Below the pieces are notes generated by a model that was not told the DNA's origin, ran no database searches, and saw only the letters and a list, made by a program, of their open reading frames with translations. From Adiantum capillus-veneris (Eukaryota; Streptophyta; Polypodiopsida; Polypodiales; Pteridaceae), in NCBI GenBank assembly GCA_014529385.2, contig CM043946.1:15643077-15707076 (forward strand): 64,000 nt of DNA, written 5' to 3'. Of the stretch, positions 45,257-55,538 are shown in pieces; within the stretch, counting starts at the first letter, position 1, and each line of letters begins with the position of its first letter. The translations under genes and the position numbers were made by a program.

Positions 45257-45390
45257 TTATTTTTTAATAATCTGCCTCCGCGATTTCCGGAAATTAGGGT
45301 TTCTAGCAGAAAATTAGGGTTTGCAAGAATTTTAGGGTTTCTATCAGAAATTCGGGTTTCTGCTGTCCGCCACGTCATCACTTTGTGACA
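44780..45390 (-). mobile_element. 5' LTR of the Gypsy chromovirus (611 bp)
   Basis: Same sequence as the 3' LTR apart from scattered substitutions and an (AT)n run at 45,219-45,250 replacing part of the T-rich tract. Three telo-boxes remain (about 45,293-45,340); the fourth has mutated (attcgggttt). Confidence 0.93.
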
Positions 45391-45861
45391 AAGGGACACT
45401 AGGAAAATTAAAAAGGCTGACGGGCAGTTGTGCAAACGTCGCAATTTGCGCTAGCATGCTAACGTGGCACAACGTACGGACTTCCGCGAATTGCGCTAAC
45501 ATTGCTAATGCACCACCACGTACGGAATTCCACGTTTCACGCTGCCAACTTTTGGGGCGTGAAGCTTTTCATGTAACTGCTTCCAAGAGCCCTTTAAATA
45601 AGACCCAAGGGCCACTCTCTGGCTCAATTGTGCTAACGAGCTTACGAGCAGAGAGGACCCGCGGGCATTGTAACTTTGATCAAGCATTAATATAAAAATA
45701 AATACCGAAAGGAGCGCCAGTCTTTGGGGCCAATCTCTCTGAGCACGGAACTACGTCGGGCCGTGTCGACTCAATTGAATTGTGATTTAAGTGTGAAGTA
45801 TTTTTTTAAGTGCTTCTCTCGTGTGGTAGATTCTCGACTTGGGGTGCCGAAGTTTGTTACA
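45391..45861 (+). mobile_element. 5' LTR (left-truncated) of a second Gypsy element
   Basis: Ends in tttgttaca and is followed by a primer binding site. Its second half matches the LTRs at 47,281-47,453 and, reverse-complemented, 44,780-44,960 (aataccgaaagg...tttggggcc...cggaact). The left part starts at the TSD of the minus-strand chromovirus, which may have inserted into or beside this LTR. Confidence 0.72.
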
Positions 45862-45862
45862 G

Positions 45863-45874
45863 TGGTATCAGAGC
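45863..45874 (+). other. Primer binding site (initiator-Met tRNA)
   Basis: Exact tggtatcagagc one base after the LTR end at 45,861. Confidence 0.93.
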
Positions 45875-45977
45875 TCAGTCGATTTCTCTTCTACCGGGAA
45901 ATCCGATCCCTTTTTCCGCGACACACATTGATTTTGGTGATGATTCTTGCAAGAATCATACGAACCCTCTTGACACT

Positions 45978-48130
45978 TCTGGAATGGGAGGCAGCATGGA
46001 AAATTCAAATGGAACAGCAGATAAAGAATACGGGCCACCTCGGCCTACGGCGTATCAACTAATGGAGACGCAACGTCAACAGCAAGTTGATTGCGCAAAG
46101 ATGATGCTCCAGTTTTCAACGGATCCCCAATATGCCAAATTTTTTACTCGGCACCCGATCGATGAAGTGCATACCCAATGGCAGAAAGCAACTGATTCCC
46201 CACTGAAGTAAGCCCTCAAGAAACCTCCTGTTCCACGGATGTTTACTGAAGATGAACTTGATGACATTGTCGATAGACGAGTCAACCAACTTTTGGGGGA
46301 CGAAGAAGAAACAGAAGAAACGCAACAAGGGAACTCACTACCTTGGTTATTTTGGCCGTCACTTCTTTTGCGAATGCAAGAAAACAAAAGAAGCATGTAT
46401 GCTTCAAAGGATTGTTCAATTCATCCTCATCTTCTGCTGACAATTCGGATAGCTCTTCCTCTTTTAATTTGAGTAATGAGGACAGAAAGGGCAAGAAACG
46501 ACAAAAGGACTAGAGATTGGGAAAGAACAAGAAGAGGCCAAGATAAGCAGACCCGCCCGCAAATCCCGACACTTTTCTGACAGTTTTGACGAGGACTCGT
46601 CCTCTTCTGAGAGTTCAGACTCCGAGGAGCATATGTTTTACTCGAAGAGGAAGCATTTTTACAAACAAAATCAATATGACTTTCTCAAAGACAAGAATAA
46701 GAAGACCAAAGAATTCAAGCAAGGTAGACAAGCAGTCAATTTGATACCTTTTCGGGGTTTCGAGATGCCCACAGAGCCCTTGCCTTCATCCAGTAGTTTG
46801 ACATAGCTTTTTCTGAAGGGCACTACTCAGAGCACTCAAAGATTAAAAGGGCAACTGTCACAAACTGATGACTTGGCGCCACTGTACACACGCGGCTACC
46901 CACTGTACACACACACTCTCGCTCCGTGAAATGATGACGTGGCACTGCCGTACGGACTGCCCGAAAAAAGCGGTGCAAATCGCAGAAAGCTAACGTGGCA
47001 GCAGCGTACAGAAAAGCATATGCGTGGGCTGTTTTTGTCTACGCAAGGCTTGAGAGAGAGAGAACTTTACTTCTTTTCTTTAAGCTTTGCTTTATTTCAC
47101 TAAGCCTTGTGAGAGGAATTGCTTGCTTTTAATGGGCAGCTTTTGGAACAGCTTTGGGGCTCTGCTTTTGGCATCCCTTGTAATATCTTTATAAGTGTTG
47201 TTGGGCTCTCACTTCTCAGAGCATATGGACGCAGAGTCTGAGAGTGAGTCCCAACCACTCCCTTGTACTTTGAGTTGCACATTAATACAAATAAAATACC
47301 GAAAGGGGCGCCAATCTTTGGGGCCAATATCTCTACGCACGGAACTCCGACGGGCAAGTGTCGAATCAATTGTGAACTGTGGACTGTTTTGAAGTGAATT
47401 CTTGTCGTGTCGCGGTAGAATCCTGACTTGGAGTGTCCAAGTCTGTTACAGTAGCATCTTATCTAAAAGGAAATGCTCGGACATGGTGGTCTACTCTTCT
47501 CTTACAAAAAGAAGCGCCGACCAAGTGGGGCTTAAATTCAAGCGACTTTTTATTTCCTCTTGGCTCACTCAGGAGTACGAGCGCGATGTGATTACAGCCT
47601 GGAATCATCTTCGGATGACTAAGGGAGACACTTTAAATTCATTCTGCAAAAGGTTTTGGGATGCTTTTCTACCCGCCTCTTCCTTCAAAAAGATCAGTTT
47701 TAAGCAGCACATTGAGCAGTTTTGTTGTGTACTCCGTAAGGAGATTCGAGATTATTGTTTACTACAGAAACCTGAGTCCATCCAGCAACAACTGATGGGA
47801 CATGCTAAGCAAGGGTTTGCTATGCCGGGTAACCTGACTTACCCCAATTGACGCCAAGGACCAGACAAAATTCAACCAATGATAACATAAGGAAGAAGAA
47901 GTTTCAAAAGAAGAAAGATACTCGTCCCCGTTTGACGGAGGACCAGAAATCCAAGTATCTCAAAGAAGGCACGTGTTTCGATTGTGGAGAACCAGGGCAT
48001 ATTGCCGCACGGTGCCCCAAAAAGGCACACAGAGCACCATCAGAAGACAGGCCAGAGAGTTCCAAAGCAACCGAAGAACGTGGCAGAAAAGAAAAGATGA
48101 AAGCAGGACTAGTGCCAGATTATGTGGGGA
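45978..48130 (+). pseudogene. Gypsy gag split by a solo LTR
   Basis: Starts near 45,985 (MGGSMENSNGTADKEYGPPRPT) and parallels the minus-strand gag at 42.9-44.7 kb: DCAKMMLQFSTDPQYAKFF, then a serine/acid-rich linker and YDFLKDKNKKTKEFKQG near 46,670. At 46,856 it is cut by an LTR and resumes at 47,454 with ASYLKGNARTWWSTLLL. A later frame (47,501-47,851) has FKRLFISSWLTQEYERD and the last part has a zinc knuckle CFDCGEPGHIAARC (about 47,973-48,015). Stop at 46,208 and frame changes. Nothing of pol follows, because the family C LTR begins at 48,133. Confidence 0.85.
46857..47453 (+). mobile_element. Solo LTR (597 bp) inside the gag
   Basis: TGTCACAAACTGATGAC...AAGTCTGTTACA, with no primer binding site after it. 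The 5 bases before (gcaac) and after (gtagc) occupy the position of a TSD but now differ at two sites. Gag codons on the two sides join as K-R-A-T then S-Y-L-K-G, as in the homologous gag of the minus-strand chromovirus. Confidence 0.82.
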
Positions 48131-48619
48131 CCTGTTAGAGTTCATATTCCCGTCCAGTGGTAGCTCCGGTATCTCCCAGAAGCAGATTAGGGGGTGAGGG
48201 AAAATTAATTTCTTTAGCTTCCCCCGCTCGCTGCTGCTGTCCCCCCCCCCCGCCCTCTCTACCCCCCCGCCAGCCCTTGCTGCCCCCCTTGCCCTGCTTG
48301 TCCGCGCGCTGCCCCTTCCTTGCTGTAGCAGCTCGCGACATTGCCGCTGCTGCAGCCCCGCCCGCCCCTGCTGCCATCCGCTGCCGACCCCCTGTTGCAG
48401 CCGCTCCCACCATTGCCCCCGCCCGCTGCTGCTAGCGCTCCCGCATTAGCCGTCCCCACCCGTTGCCCCCCCCCCCCCGGCTCGCCTGCTCTTTTTCCTC
48501 ACAATTGCATCCTGCATATCGGTACATACAGCATTAACTCTGTTTTGGGGCAGTGCCTTGCGTGCCAAGTTGCAGATTCCGCCCGCCATCCTCTTCTTAC
48601 GCCACAACAGTAGACACAG

Positions 48620-50530
48620 ATGGAGACTCCAGCTTCGCCACAGAGGGACTCGCCTGAAGCCCCCTCGCCCGACCCCGCTGAGCCCACCATTCGACTTGCT
48701 CTTTCGCCGACAAAGCAAGCGAGCCTTGCCGCAGAGGTAGAGCATTTGCAGGCGACTTCGGTCATCTACAAGGTTCTCGGCACCCGACCTAGCAGAGGAG
48801 AGCTGCGAGACCTTCTCCAGGCCCGCCTTCTCGCAGAGGTGGGCAAGATCTTGGATGTCCAGATTCTCGGACGGGGGTACTACCTGATCGAGTTCGAGAC
48901 TTCCGAGATGGCCTCCAAGGTCATAGCTATGAGTCCACTGGCAATCCGAGCATCACGCGCCCACTATCGACAGTGGCGACATGGTTTTGACCCGACTTCA
49001 AATGTGCTAGTAGAGGAGGCAGACATCCCCATCTCAGTCTGCTTTTCGGGTTTACGGAGGGAGTATCTTCCACTTCTCTCCCGGATTGGCTCCGCCATCG
49101 GGACTGTCCTGGAGACACCTCGTACGGCAGCATCAGTAGTAGCTGCCAAGGCGGCTGGCATCCCTTCAATTCGAGTTTTGGTCAGAGATACCCACACGCT
49201 CCCGAAGGTCATCCTTCTGCCTCGGGTGAGTGGGGGTTGGTTAAGCCAGAGTGTGGAGTACTCGGGTCTCCCGAACCAGTGCTTCATTTGCAGACAGATG
49301 GGCCACCTAGCGAAGGCCTGTCCACGGAGGAGGCCACGACCTGCACCTCGGGCTCAGCCCCAGCCTGCCAAGGCTGGGCCGCAGCCACAGCCAGCGGCAC
49401 AGCACAGATTCAAAGCCACCCTCCGAGCCTGGGGCTCCAGCGGAGGAGGGGTGGCAGCAGGCCCGTGGCCGTCGACGCCAGGGGCCACAGCGACAGCCTG
49501 GCACTCAGAGTGGCCCTCAGGTGCCTACTCAGCAGCAATGGGTCCCACAGGGAACCGCTTTGGTCCTCTTGAGCAGGAGGAGTCCCCCTACGCCAGCCTC
49601 CACCTCCGCTTCACCCTCGCCAGGCGCCCCACCTTCAAAGTTCCCTTCCTCCTCGTCATCCCCCCCCCCCCCCGCCCTCTGCTCCCGTCCACTCCCCACC
49701 TCGCCCCCCTGCCTCTGTCGCCCCACCCCGCTTCTCTCTTCCTCCCCCCCCCCCAGCTCCTTCTCCCCCTCCTCCTGCTTCAGTACCGCAGTCGACTCAG
49801 GAGACTGGTCCCTCGCCAGCGGCTAGGAGATCTCTTGGCAGCGCCTTTGCCACGAGTCGCCTAGCGAGAGAGGGTCAGCCCTTCTTGCGGCCCCCTCTGC
49901 AGATTCAGACATCTTCTCTTGCAGCTATCCCTCATGGTCTGACGAGCATTGACCATCCGACGCCATTGGGATTTCTTCGATTATGGGTTCACTCGCTTTC
50001 TCGGCGATTCCGCAGCAGACCACGAGGCAGCCTGCTTCAGGGTCCATGCTTTGTTCCTCGCCGCTAGGGGGACAGAGGCCTTGGACTCAACAGTTGGTTT
50101 CTCCTTCCCCCTCTGTGGTAGGACCGAGACAGAGTGGTCCCTCGACTCAGTGGTGGGATGGTTGCATACACAGGTTCTCGAGTTCTCTCACCACATGGGA
50201 GAACTTGGAGTTACAGATTTGTTGCAGACTTTGTGGCCACTGGCCAAGTTTGCGGTGACACCCCCAGACTCAACAGGATGTAGGCACATTGTGGTGTACT
50301 TTTTTGCTGATACGCAGTGTTTGGCTTGCTATGTATACATTCATGAGGACTCCTGGACAGAGGAGGTTTCTTTACGCACGGCTCGCTCTGCTTGGGCTTG
50401 GGCCAAGCACTCACTGCAGTCTCGCCTATCTAGAGGACACTCGGATGCGGATTACTCCCCATCCAAGCCAGCCTCGAAGATAGCTCGTCTTGCTGCTGCG
50501 GCAGCATCTGTTCTCTCTCGCTCCCCATGA
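48620..50530 (+). pseudogene. LINE ORF1: DUF4283-like domain, CCHC knuckle, long C-terminal region
   Basis: The first 414 codons (48,620-49,864) open with METPASPQRDSPEAPSPDP, followed by a DUF4283-like domain (ILGRGYYLIEFETSEMASKVI, about residues 75-110) and a zinc knuckle CFICRQMGHLAKAC (49,283-49,324), then a Pro/Gln/Arg-rich linker with long C runs. The same frame continues after TAG (49,862) and TGA (49,940) into a 190-codon segment (DFFDYGFTRFLGDSAADHE...ASVLSRSP) of unknown fold, ending TGA at 50,528-50,530. Role in LINEs: RNA binding in the retrotransposition particle. ORF2 starts inside its stop codon (ATGA). C homopolymers at 49,666-49,753 could also hide indels. Confidence 0.85.
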
Positions 50531-53500
50531 GGATCGTCTCGTGGAACGTGCGGGGACTAGGTGGGCCCCAGTTTCAACAACAGCGGGGCCGATTGCGTCA
50601 AGAGCTTCAGCGTTGCCTTGTGGGAGGAGAGATTGATCTCCTTATGCTTCAGGAGCACCATTTGTCTGAGAGCCGCATTCGGCGATGTGGTCAGATTTTG
50701 CGTGGACGTTATGATACCTTTTGGTCAGCTGCTTTTGGACCTGGAGGCATCCAGGGTGGGGTATGTATGACTATTGCGGACTCATTGCAACAGGCCATTG
50801 TGGGCAAAGGGATTATTGTGCCAGGCAGGGCTCAGTGGATTACTATGCAGGTTCAGGGTGGCCTTGTGGGCTTCCTGAACATCTATGCGCCCAATGTGAC
50901 GAGTGCTCGTGCAGAGTTTTGGTCACAGATTGTTGAGTCTTTGCCACACGTTGACCATTGGTGTGTAGGAGGGGACTTCAAAATGTTGGAGGACCCTTCT
51001 AACAGGATCGGAGGCAGCCATGCTACTGTGCATGGAGTCGAGTTAGCAGCTTGGGAGAGGTTGTGTATGACTTTGAGGGTCTCGGATACATGGCAGCATT
51101 CTGGCTTTGTGAGGCCTCCAGAGAGTCTTGCTTTCTCTAGATTGGACCGCAGAGTGGGAGGAGTGAATCTATCGCGGATAGATCGCTTCTACACTAGTGA
51201 CCACTTCAGTGACTTGGGGGGATCAGTGGGCATCCTGGCAGGGACATCCTTCTCGGACCATGCACCAGTGATCCTCACAAAGGCAGACAGGCAGAGGAGT
51301 GGGAGCACGATGCTTCGCATCCCAGAGCGGGTCTTGTTGGACTCAACACTCAGAGAGAGGGTAGAGGCTCTCTGGACAGAGGGCATGGACAGCCAGGCTC
51401 TACCTGCAGACAGAGTGGCCTTAGGCCTAGCTCAGCTTAGCCACTTTTTTCTCCAGGAATCTCTAGCTCGACAGGCTGCAGCGAGAGAGGAGCAGCAGCG
51501 TCTCAGACGAGGCATTGCTTCACTACAGAGGATGCAGGAGCAGCATCCGGACAGTCCATGGTTGGAGGACCAGTTACAGCAGGCTCGACAGGAGCTTGCT
51601 TGCACAGAGGAGAGGCGTCATGAGTTTGCCTTTCACCGACAGGCATCTCAGTGGACTCAGGTGGGTGACAAAGTGACAGGTGCTTTTTTTGAGACAGTGG
51701 GACCTCGGCACTCGCATGCCAAGGTCAATCAGTTGGGGAGACCCGATGCGTCAGTTGTTTGTGAGCCCGAGGATATGCGTGCAGTTGCTACTGACTTTTA
51801 CCGTGAGTTATTGTCGGCTGAGCCCCGGTCAGAGCGACAGGATGCATGCAGGGAGCAGGTTTGGGCACAGATGCCTTGTCTTGTGACTGAGGAGATGCGC
51901 TAGAGGCTAGAGATGCCTCTTCAACTTGAGGAGCTGCACACGGCTCTTAGGGCCCTCCCTCGTGGTAGTTGTCCAGGTGAGGATGGGCTGACTCCCAGCT
52001 TCTTCTTGGAGTACTGGGACCTGCTTGGCCCAGATCTTTGTAGTGCCTTTCAGTACATTCTGCACACAGGAGTGATGCCGGATAGCATGAGTGAGGGCCT
52101 GATTTACCTCATTCCAAAGGAGGGTGGCTCCTTGGATGAGATTCGACAGTGGCGCCCCATCACCATCCTCAACTCAGCCTACAAAATTCTTGCCAAGGCT
52201 CTGAGTTTGAGGATTCAACCACTTTTGGAGAGCCTTATACATGGGACTCAGACAGGTTTTGTCAAGGAACGCAGTATCCTTGACAACATCTTCACTTTCT
52301 GGGAGGCTTCTGCCCTGGCACGGCTCCATGCGGAGGACCTTGTGATTCTTCTTCTCGATTTTGACAAGGCATACGACAGAGTTGACTGGGACTTTCTAGA
52401 GGGCACGCTACGCAGGATGGGCTTCTCAAATGCTTGGATCAGAGGGGTGTCAGCTTTGTACAGACGGGCTCACAGTCAGGTGCTTTTGGCAGGAGGTAGA
52501 GGTGAGCGCTTCATGCTCACACGATCGGTCAGACATGGTTGTCCTCTTGCCCCCTTTCTCTTTCTGTTCTATGCGAAGGCGATGAGTAGATTTTTGGTGT
52601 CACAGTAGGTTGGTCTGAGGGGCTTAGCACTCCCGATACGGGGAGATGAGCTTCTGGACGCTGAGTTTGCCGACGACTCAGCCTTGTACTTAGAGGGCCA
52701 GGAGGCCAATCTACACAGATGTGAGCAGGCTTTGGAGACCTTCTGCTGTGCATCGGGCGCACTGATCAACTGGAGAAAGACAGTGGCTTTCTCGGTTGGC
52801 AGTGCTCTTGTGCCAGATTGGATGCCAGGAGAGGGTTTCAGGTGGATTCCTCCAGGGACTCTTGCTGGATCTTCTCGAGTTCTTGTATCAGCCAGGTAGA
52901 GAGGCTGATCAGGAACTTCCTTTGGTCAGGTCGCGACACTCAGCTTGCCCAAGCCAAGGTGGCTTGGTCGGTCATCACACTTCCTTGTTCTCAGGGAGGG
53001 CTTGGGATCATTGATCCAGCACAGCAGAGCAGAGGCCTTCTTGGGAAGTTTGTCGTCAGAGGACTTCTTCCAGGCGAGGAGCCCTGGAAGGAGTTCTTGC
53101 TGTAGAGGCTTCGTGCCAGGGTGCCTCAGTCAGGAGGCCCTTGGCAACCTTCGACCAGATGGATCTTTACAGAGTTGCGCCGAGTTGATTTGAGCAGGAG
53201 ATTGGAGGACCGATTCGCTGTGAGTTTGCTTCGATCTTGGGAGCTCTTACGGCGTGGCCTAGAGCAGAGACAGCCGACGTGCACGAAGGAGCACCTACGG
53301 CAGCCCCTCGTCTGGAACCCCATGGTTAGCACTCAGAGAGGCCACTTGGTTGGGAGTCGGCCTCATGTTTCTTGGGGTCCCATGGCAGCAAGTCCAGCGC
53401 GCTCTCTAGGTGTCTGGCTAGAGTTCACAGGTTTGTCAAAGGAGGTGCATGCTGTCCAGCAGGGCATGAGAGGGGTGCAAAGCATGTGTCGGGACATTTC

Positions 53501-54695
53501 AGAGTCAGTTCCAGCTAAGTGGCTCACGCCTCTCGAGCCAGTGGCACCCCGGTGGTTGGGAGCCTTCACACGATTGGAGGTTCTCATTTCAGTCAGGGCT
53601 TGCAAAGAGACTGTCCCAGCCCTGTTCTTCGAGCTTCAGGGTGGGGGACGATTACAGCGAGTTGCAGTAGAGGCCCCACAGGTAGCAGAGTGCTGTTTCC
53701 AGAGGATCCGAGTTGTGGGCATCTGTGGGAGGACTTGCGTCATAGACCTTGACCCAGCAGCTCTTGAGACTGGACACTGGAGGCTATGGGCTTCGGAGTG
53801 TTGTCCACTGGCACGAGTACAGTGGGATCCTGGTGAGTGGCTATGGAGGGACCCCTTCTCTTCTGCAGACCGCCCAAGAGTCCCCTTCTTTCAGTACATT
53901 GTTCGGCTTGGACGTCATATACTTGCAGCACAGAGAGAGGCCCGCCCCGCTGCAGCACGTCATTCGCAGGAGGAGGGCCTCACAGTCGAGTTCTTGGCAG
54001 TTTTTGGCAGAGGCTGCGGGACTCCAGACAGCCGAGGCGCGTCACTTTGTTCCAGTGGCTGGTTGCACACAGAGCCACAGCAGTAGGGAGCTGGCTTGTG
54101 CATTGTGGTCTCTCGGCCGCATGTGCAGCCTGTGACTAGTTGGTGGAGAGTCAGTGTCACTGTCTTTGGGACTGTCCCTCGGCCCAGCAGGTGTGGCTAC
54201 GAGTTCTTCGGCTGATGCCTGCCCTCTCCACGGCTCGACAGTACACTTGGGGGGCAGCGGCTTGGTCCACCCTCACGAGCCCGGCACTTCAGTTTGAGCT
54301 ATCTTCCACCAGCAGGATGATAGTGATGCAGGGGGGGCAGCCTACACTCCAGCCTGCTACAGAGCTTACTCCACAGGAGTGGTGCAGTGAGAGAGAGGAG
54401 TGTTGGGAGCTCATCAGCGGCCTAGCTCTCTAGTTCATCTGGCGGGCCCGCTGTTTCCGCATCTTTGAGGCTCGCCTTGTGCCACCAGCAGAGACTGTTC
54501 GTGACTTTTGGCTAGAGCTGATCCATACTCTCAGAGGACAGCTTGAGGGACTACAGGGCAGCTCCGACCGCATGCGGGAGCGCCGCGAGGCTTTCCTTCG
54601 ACTCTGGCGCCCTGGGCCTTTCTACACCATAGTCCAGGGGGTGCTCAGATGGCACTACTGTCCACCTGTGTGGCTCTTCCCTCCTCCCATCTCTT
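50527..54695 (+). pseudogene. LINE ORF2: AP-endonuclease, reverse transcriptase, zf-RVT
   Basis: ATG at 50,527. Endonuclease domain 50,527-51,290 (MRIVSWNVRGLGG, LLMLQEHHLSESRIRR, IDRFYTS, SFSDHAPVIL). RT 51,913-52,890: GEDGLTPSFF, LIPKEGG, RQWRPITILNSAYKILAKAL, motif A LLDFDKAYDRVDW, HGCPLAPFLF and catalytic FADD (52,664-52,675). After about 52,861 the frame changes with apparent loss of 50-60 codons, then SQVERLIRNFLWSGRD and the connection region to 54,086. The zf-RVT end is in a third frame: LFQWLVAHRATAV, CAAC, CHCLWDC. C-terminal part GPFYTIVQGVLRWHY ends 54,695. Genuine in-frame stops at 51,901, 52,606, 53,103, 54,137 and 54,431 are all TAG. Confidence 0.9.
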
Positions 54696-55329
54696 GATTT
54701 AGCCTCATTGTATATATGCTGTTTTTTCATTGGGAGAGTCTCCCCATCATGCTTGTTGTAGCCCTCTCTTGCAGAGGTGGATGTAGCCCTATGGGCAGTT
54801 TTCATTAACTAATAGAAGGATCTTTTTCTCGGAAAAAAAAAAGATTAGGGAGTGAGGGCTGTTTTGTGGCTGTGCCCGGCCAGTGTGCGGTTGTTCTCTC
54901 ATGTCGGGTCATGTCTAGCCATGTTTAGCTCGGGTTTTAACTTGGTTCCATGGTCACCAGTTGTCCTACAAGCTGTGAATAGCATTCCCTAGCCCTGACA
55001 TATTTTTCCCCTTGAGCCTATGTGCATCCAATGCACTTTCCACCCTATTCCCTATTTTCCCCCATTTACCAAGGTCATGGGGCTGGAGGAGTTGGTCGGG
55101 CAGGAGGTCAGCCCTATATAGGCAGCCATGAGGTGGACCCATGTCGGGGAGTCCAGCCCATGGTGTGGCCGTGACAGTGTTGTCGTGTGCAGGAGCAGTT
55201 GGCAGTGTCAGTAGCAGTCACAGTTGTGTGTGTCCTTGGGTCTATCCATAGGCATGTCAAATCTATGCCGGACCACCATTTGTCACTTATATGAGCAGAT
55301 TGTTATCAGCATGGAGAGCCTTTCCCAAA

Positions 55330-55361
<32 letters not shown>

Positions 55362-55526
55362 ATTCTCAGATGTCCTATCTCATTCTACCTATGTGATCTC
55401 TCTTCTCCACAGGTGTGCCTTGTTCATGTGTTTGGCATTGCAAGTGTTCTAGATCGGAGTCAAGGTACCCACCTGATCACAAGCCAAGTCTTGTCCTCAT
55501 TGCATCTTTCGCTGCCACCTTTGACA

Positions 55527-55538
55527 TGGTATCAGAGC
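55527..55538 (+). other. Primer binding site (initiator-Met tRNA)
   Basis: Exact tggtatcagagc touching the family C LTR end at 55,526. Confidence 0.93.

Larger units (their letters stand above)
38635..45390 (-). mobile_element. Ty3/Gypsy chromovirus, nearly complete (6.76 kb), with 5-bp TSD
   Basis: Both LTRs, PBS, PPT and a perfect TSD (aaggg at 38,630-38,634 and 45,391-45,395) are present. Order on the minus strand: 5' LTR 45,390-44,780, PBS 44,778-44,767, gag, RT, RNase H, integrase, chromodomain, PPT, 3' LTR 39,219-38,635. The LTRs look about 95% identical by eye apart from an AT-repeat insertion. Coding regions carry frameshifts and an integrase deletion, so the copy is not autonomous. 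Confidence 0.92.
48201..54841 (+). mobile_element. LINE, near full length (6.64 kb), with 17-bp TSD
   Basis: agattagggggtgaggg at 48,184-48,200 recurs as agattagggagtgaggg at 54,842-54,858. The element has a GC- and C-rich 5' UTR (48,201-48,619), ORF1, ORF2, a 3' UTR and a poly(A) tail at about 54,832-54,841. The 5' end at the TSD indicates full or nearly full length. The coding regions carry stops and at least two frame changes. Confidence 0.93.
48133..55526 (+). mobile_element. LTR of family C, split by a LINE
   Basis: Starts TGTTAGAGTTCAT at 48,133 and ends TTTGACA at 55,526, directly before a primer binding site. Without the LINE and one TSD copy it is about 0.74 kb. Its first 67 bases and the part after 54,858 match the minus-strand fragment at 27,982-27,863, which is uninterrupted at the LINE site. 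A CT microsatellite lies at 55,339-55,362. Confidence 0.82.

Noticed and set aside
48135-48600. Ala/Gly/Arg-rich and Pro-rich frames on both strands
   Set aside because: Produced by C-rich, GCTGC-rich DNA in the LINE 5' UTR; frames are open on both strands at once.
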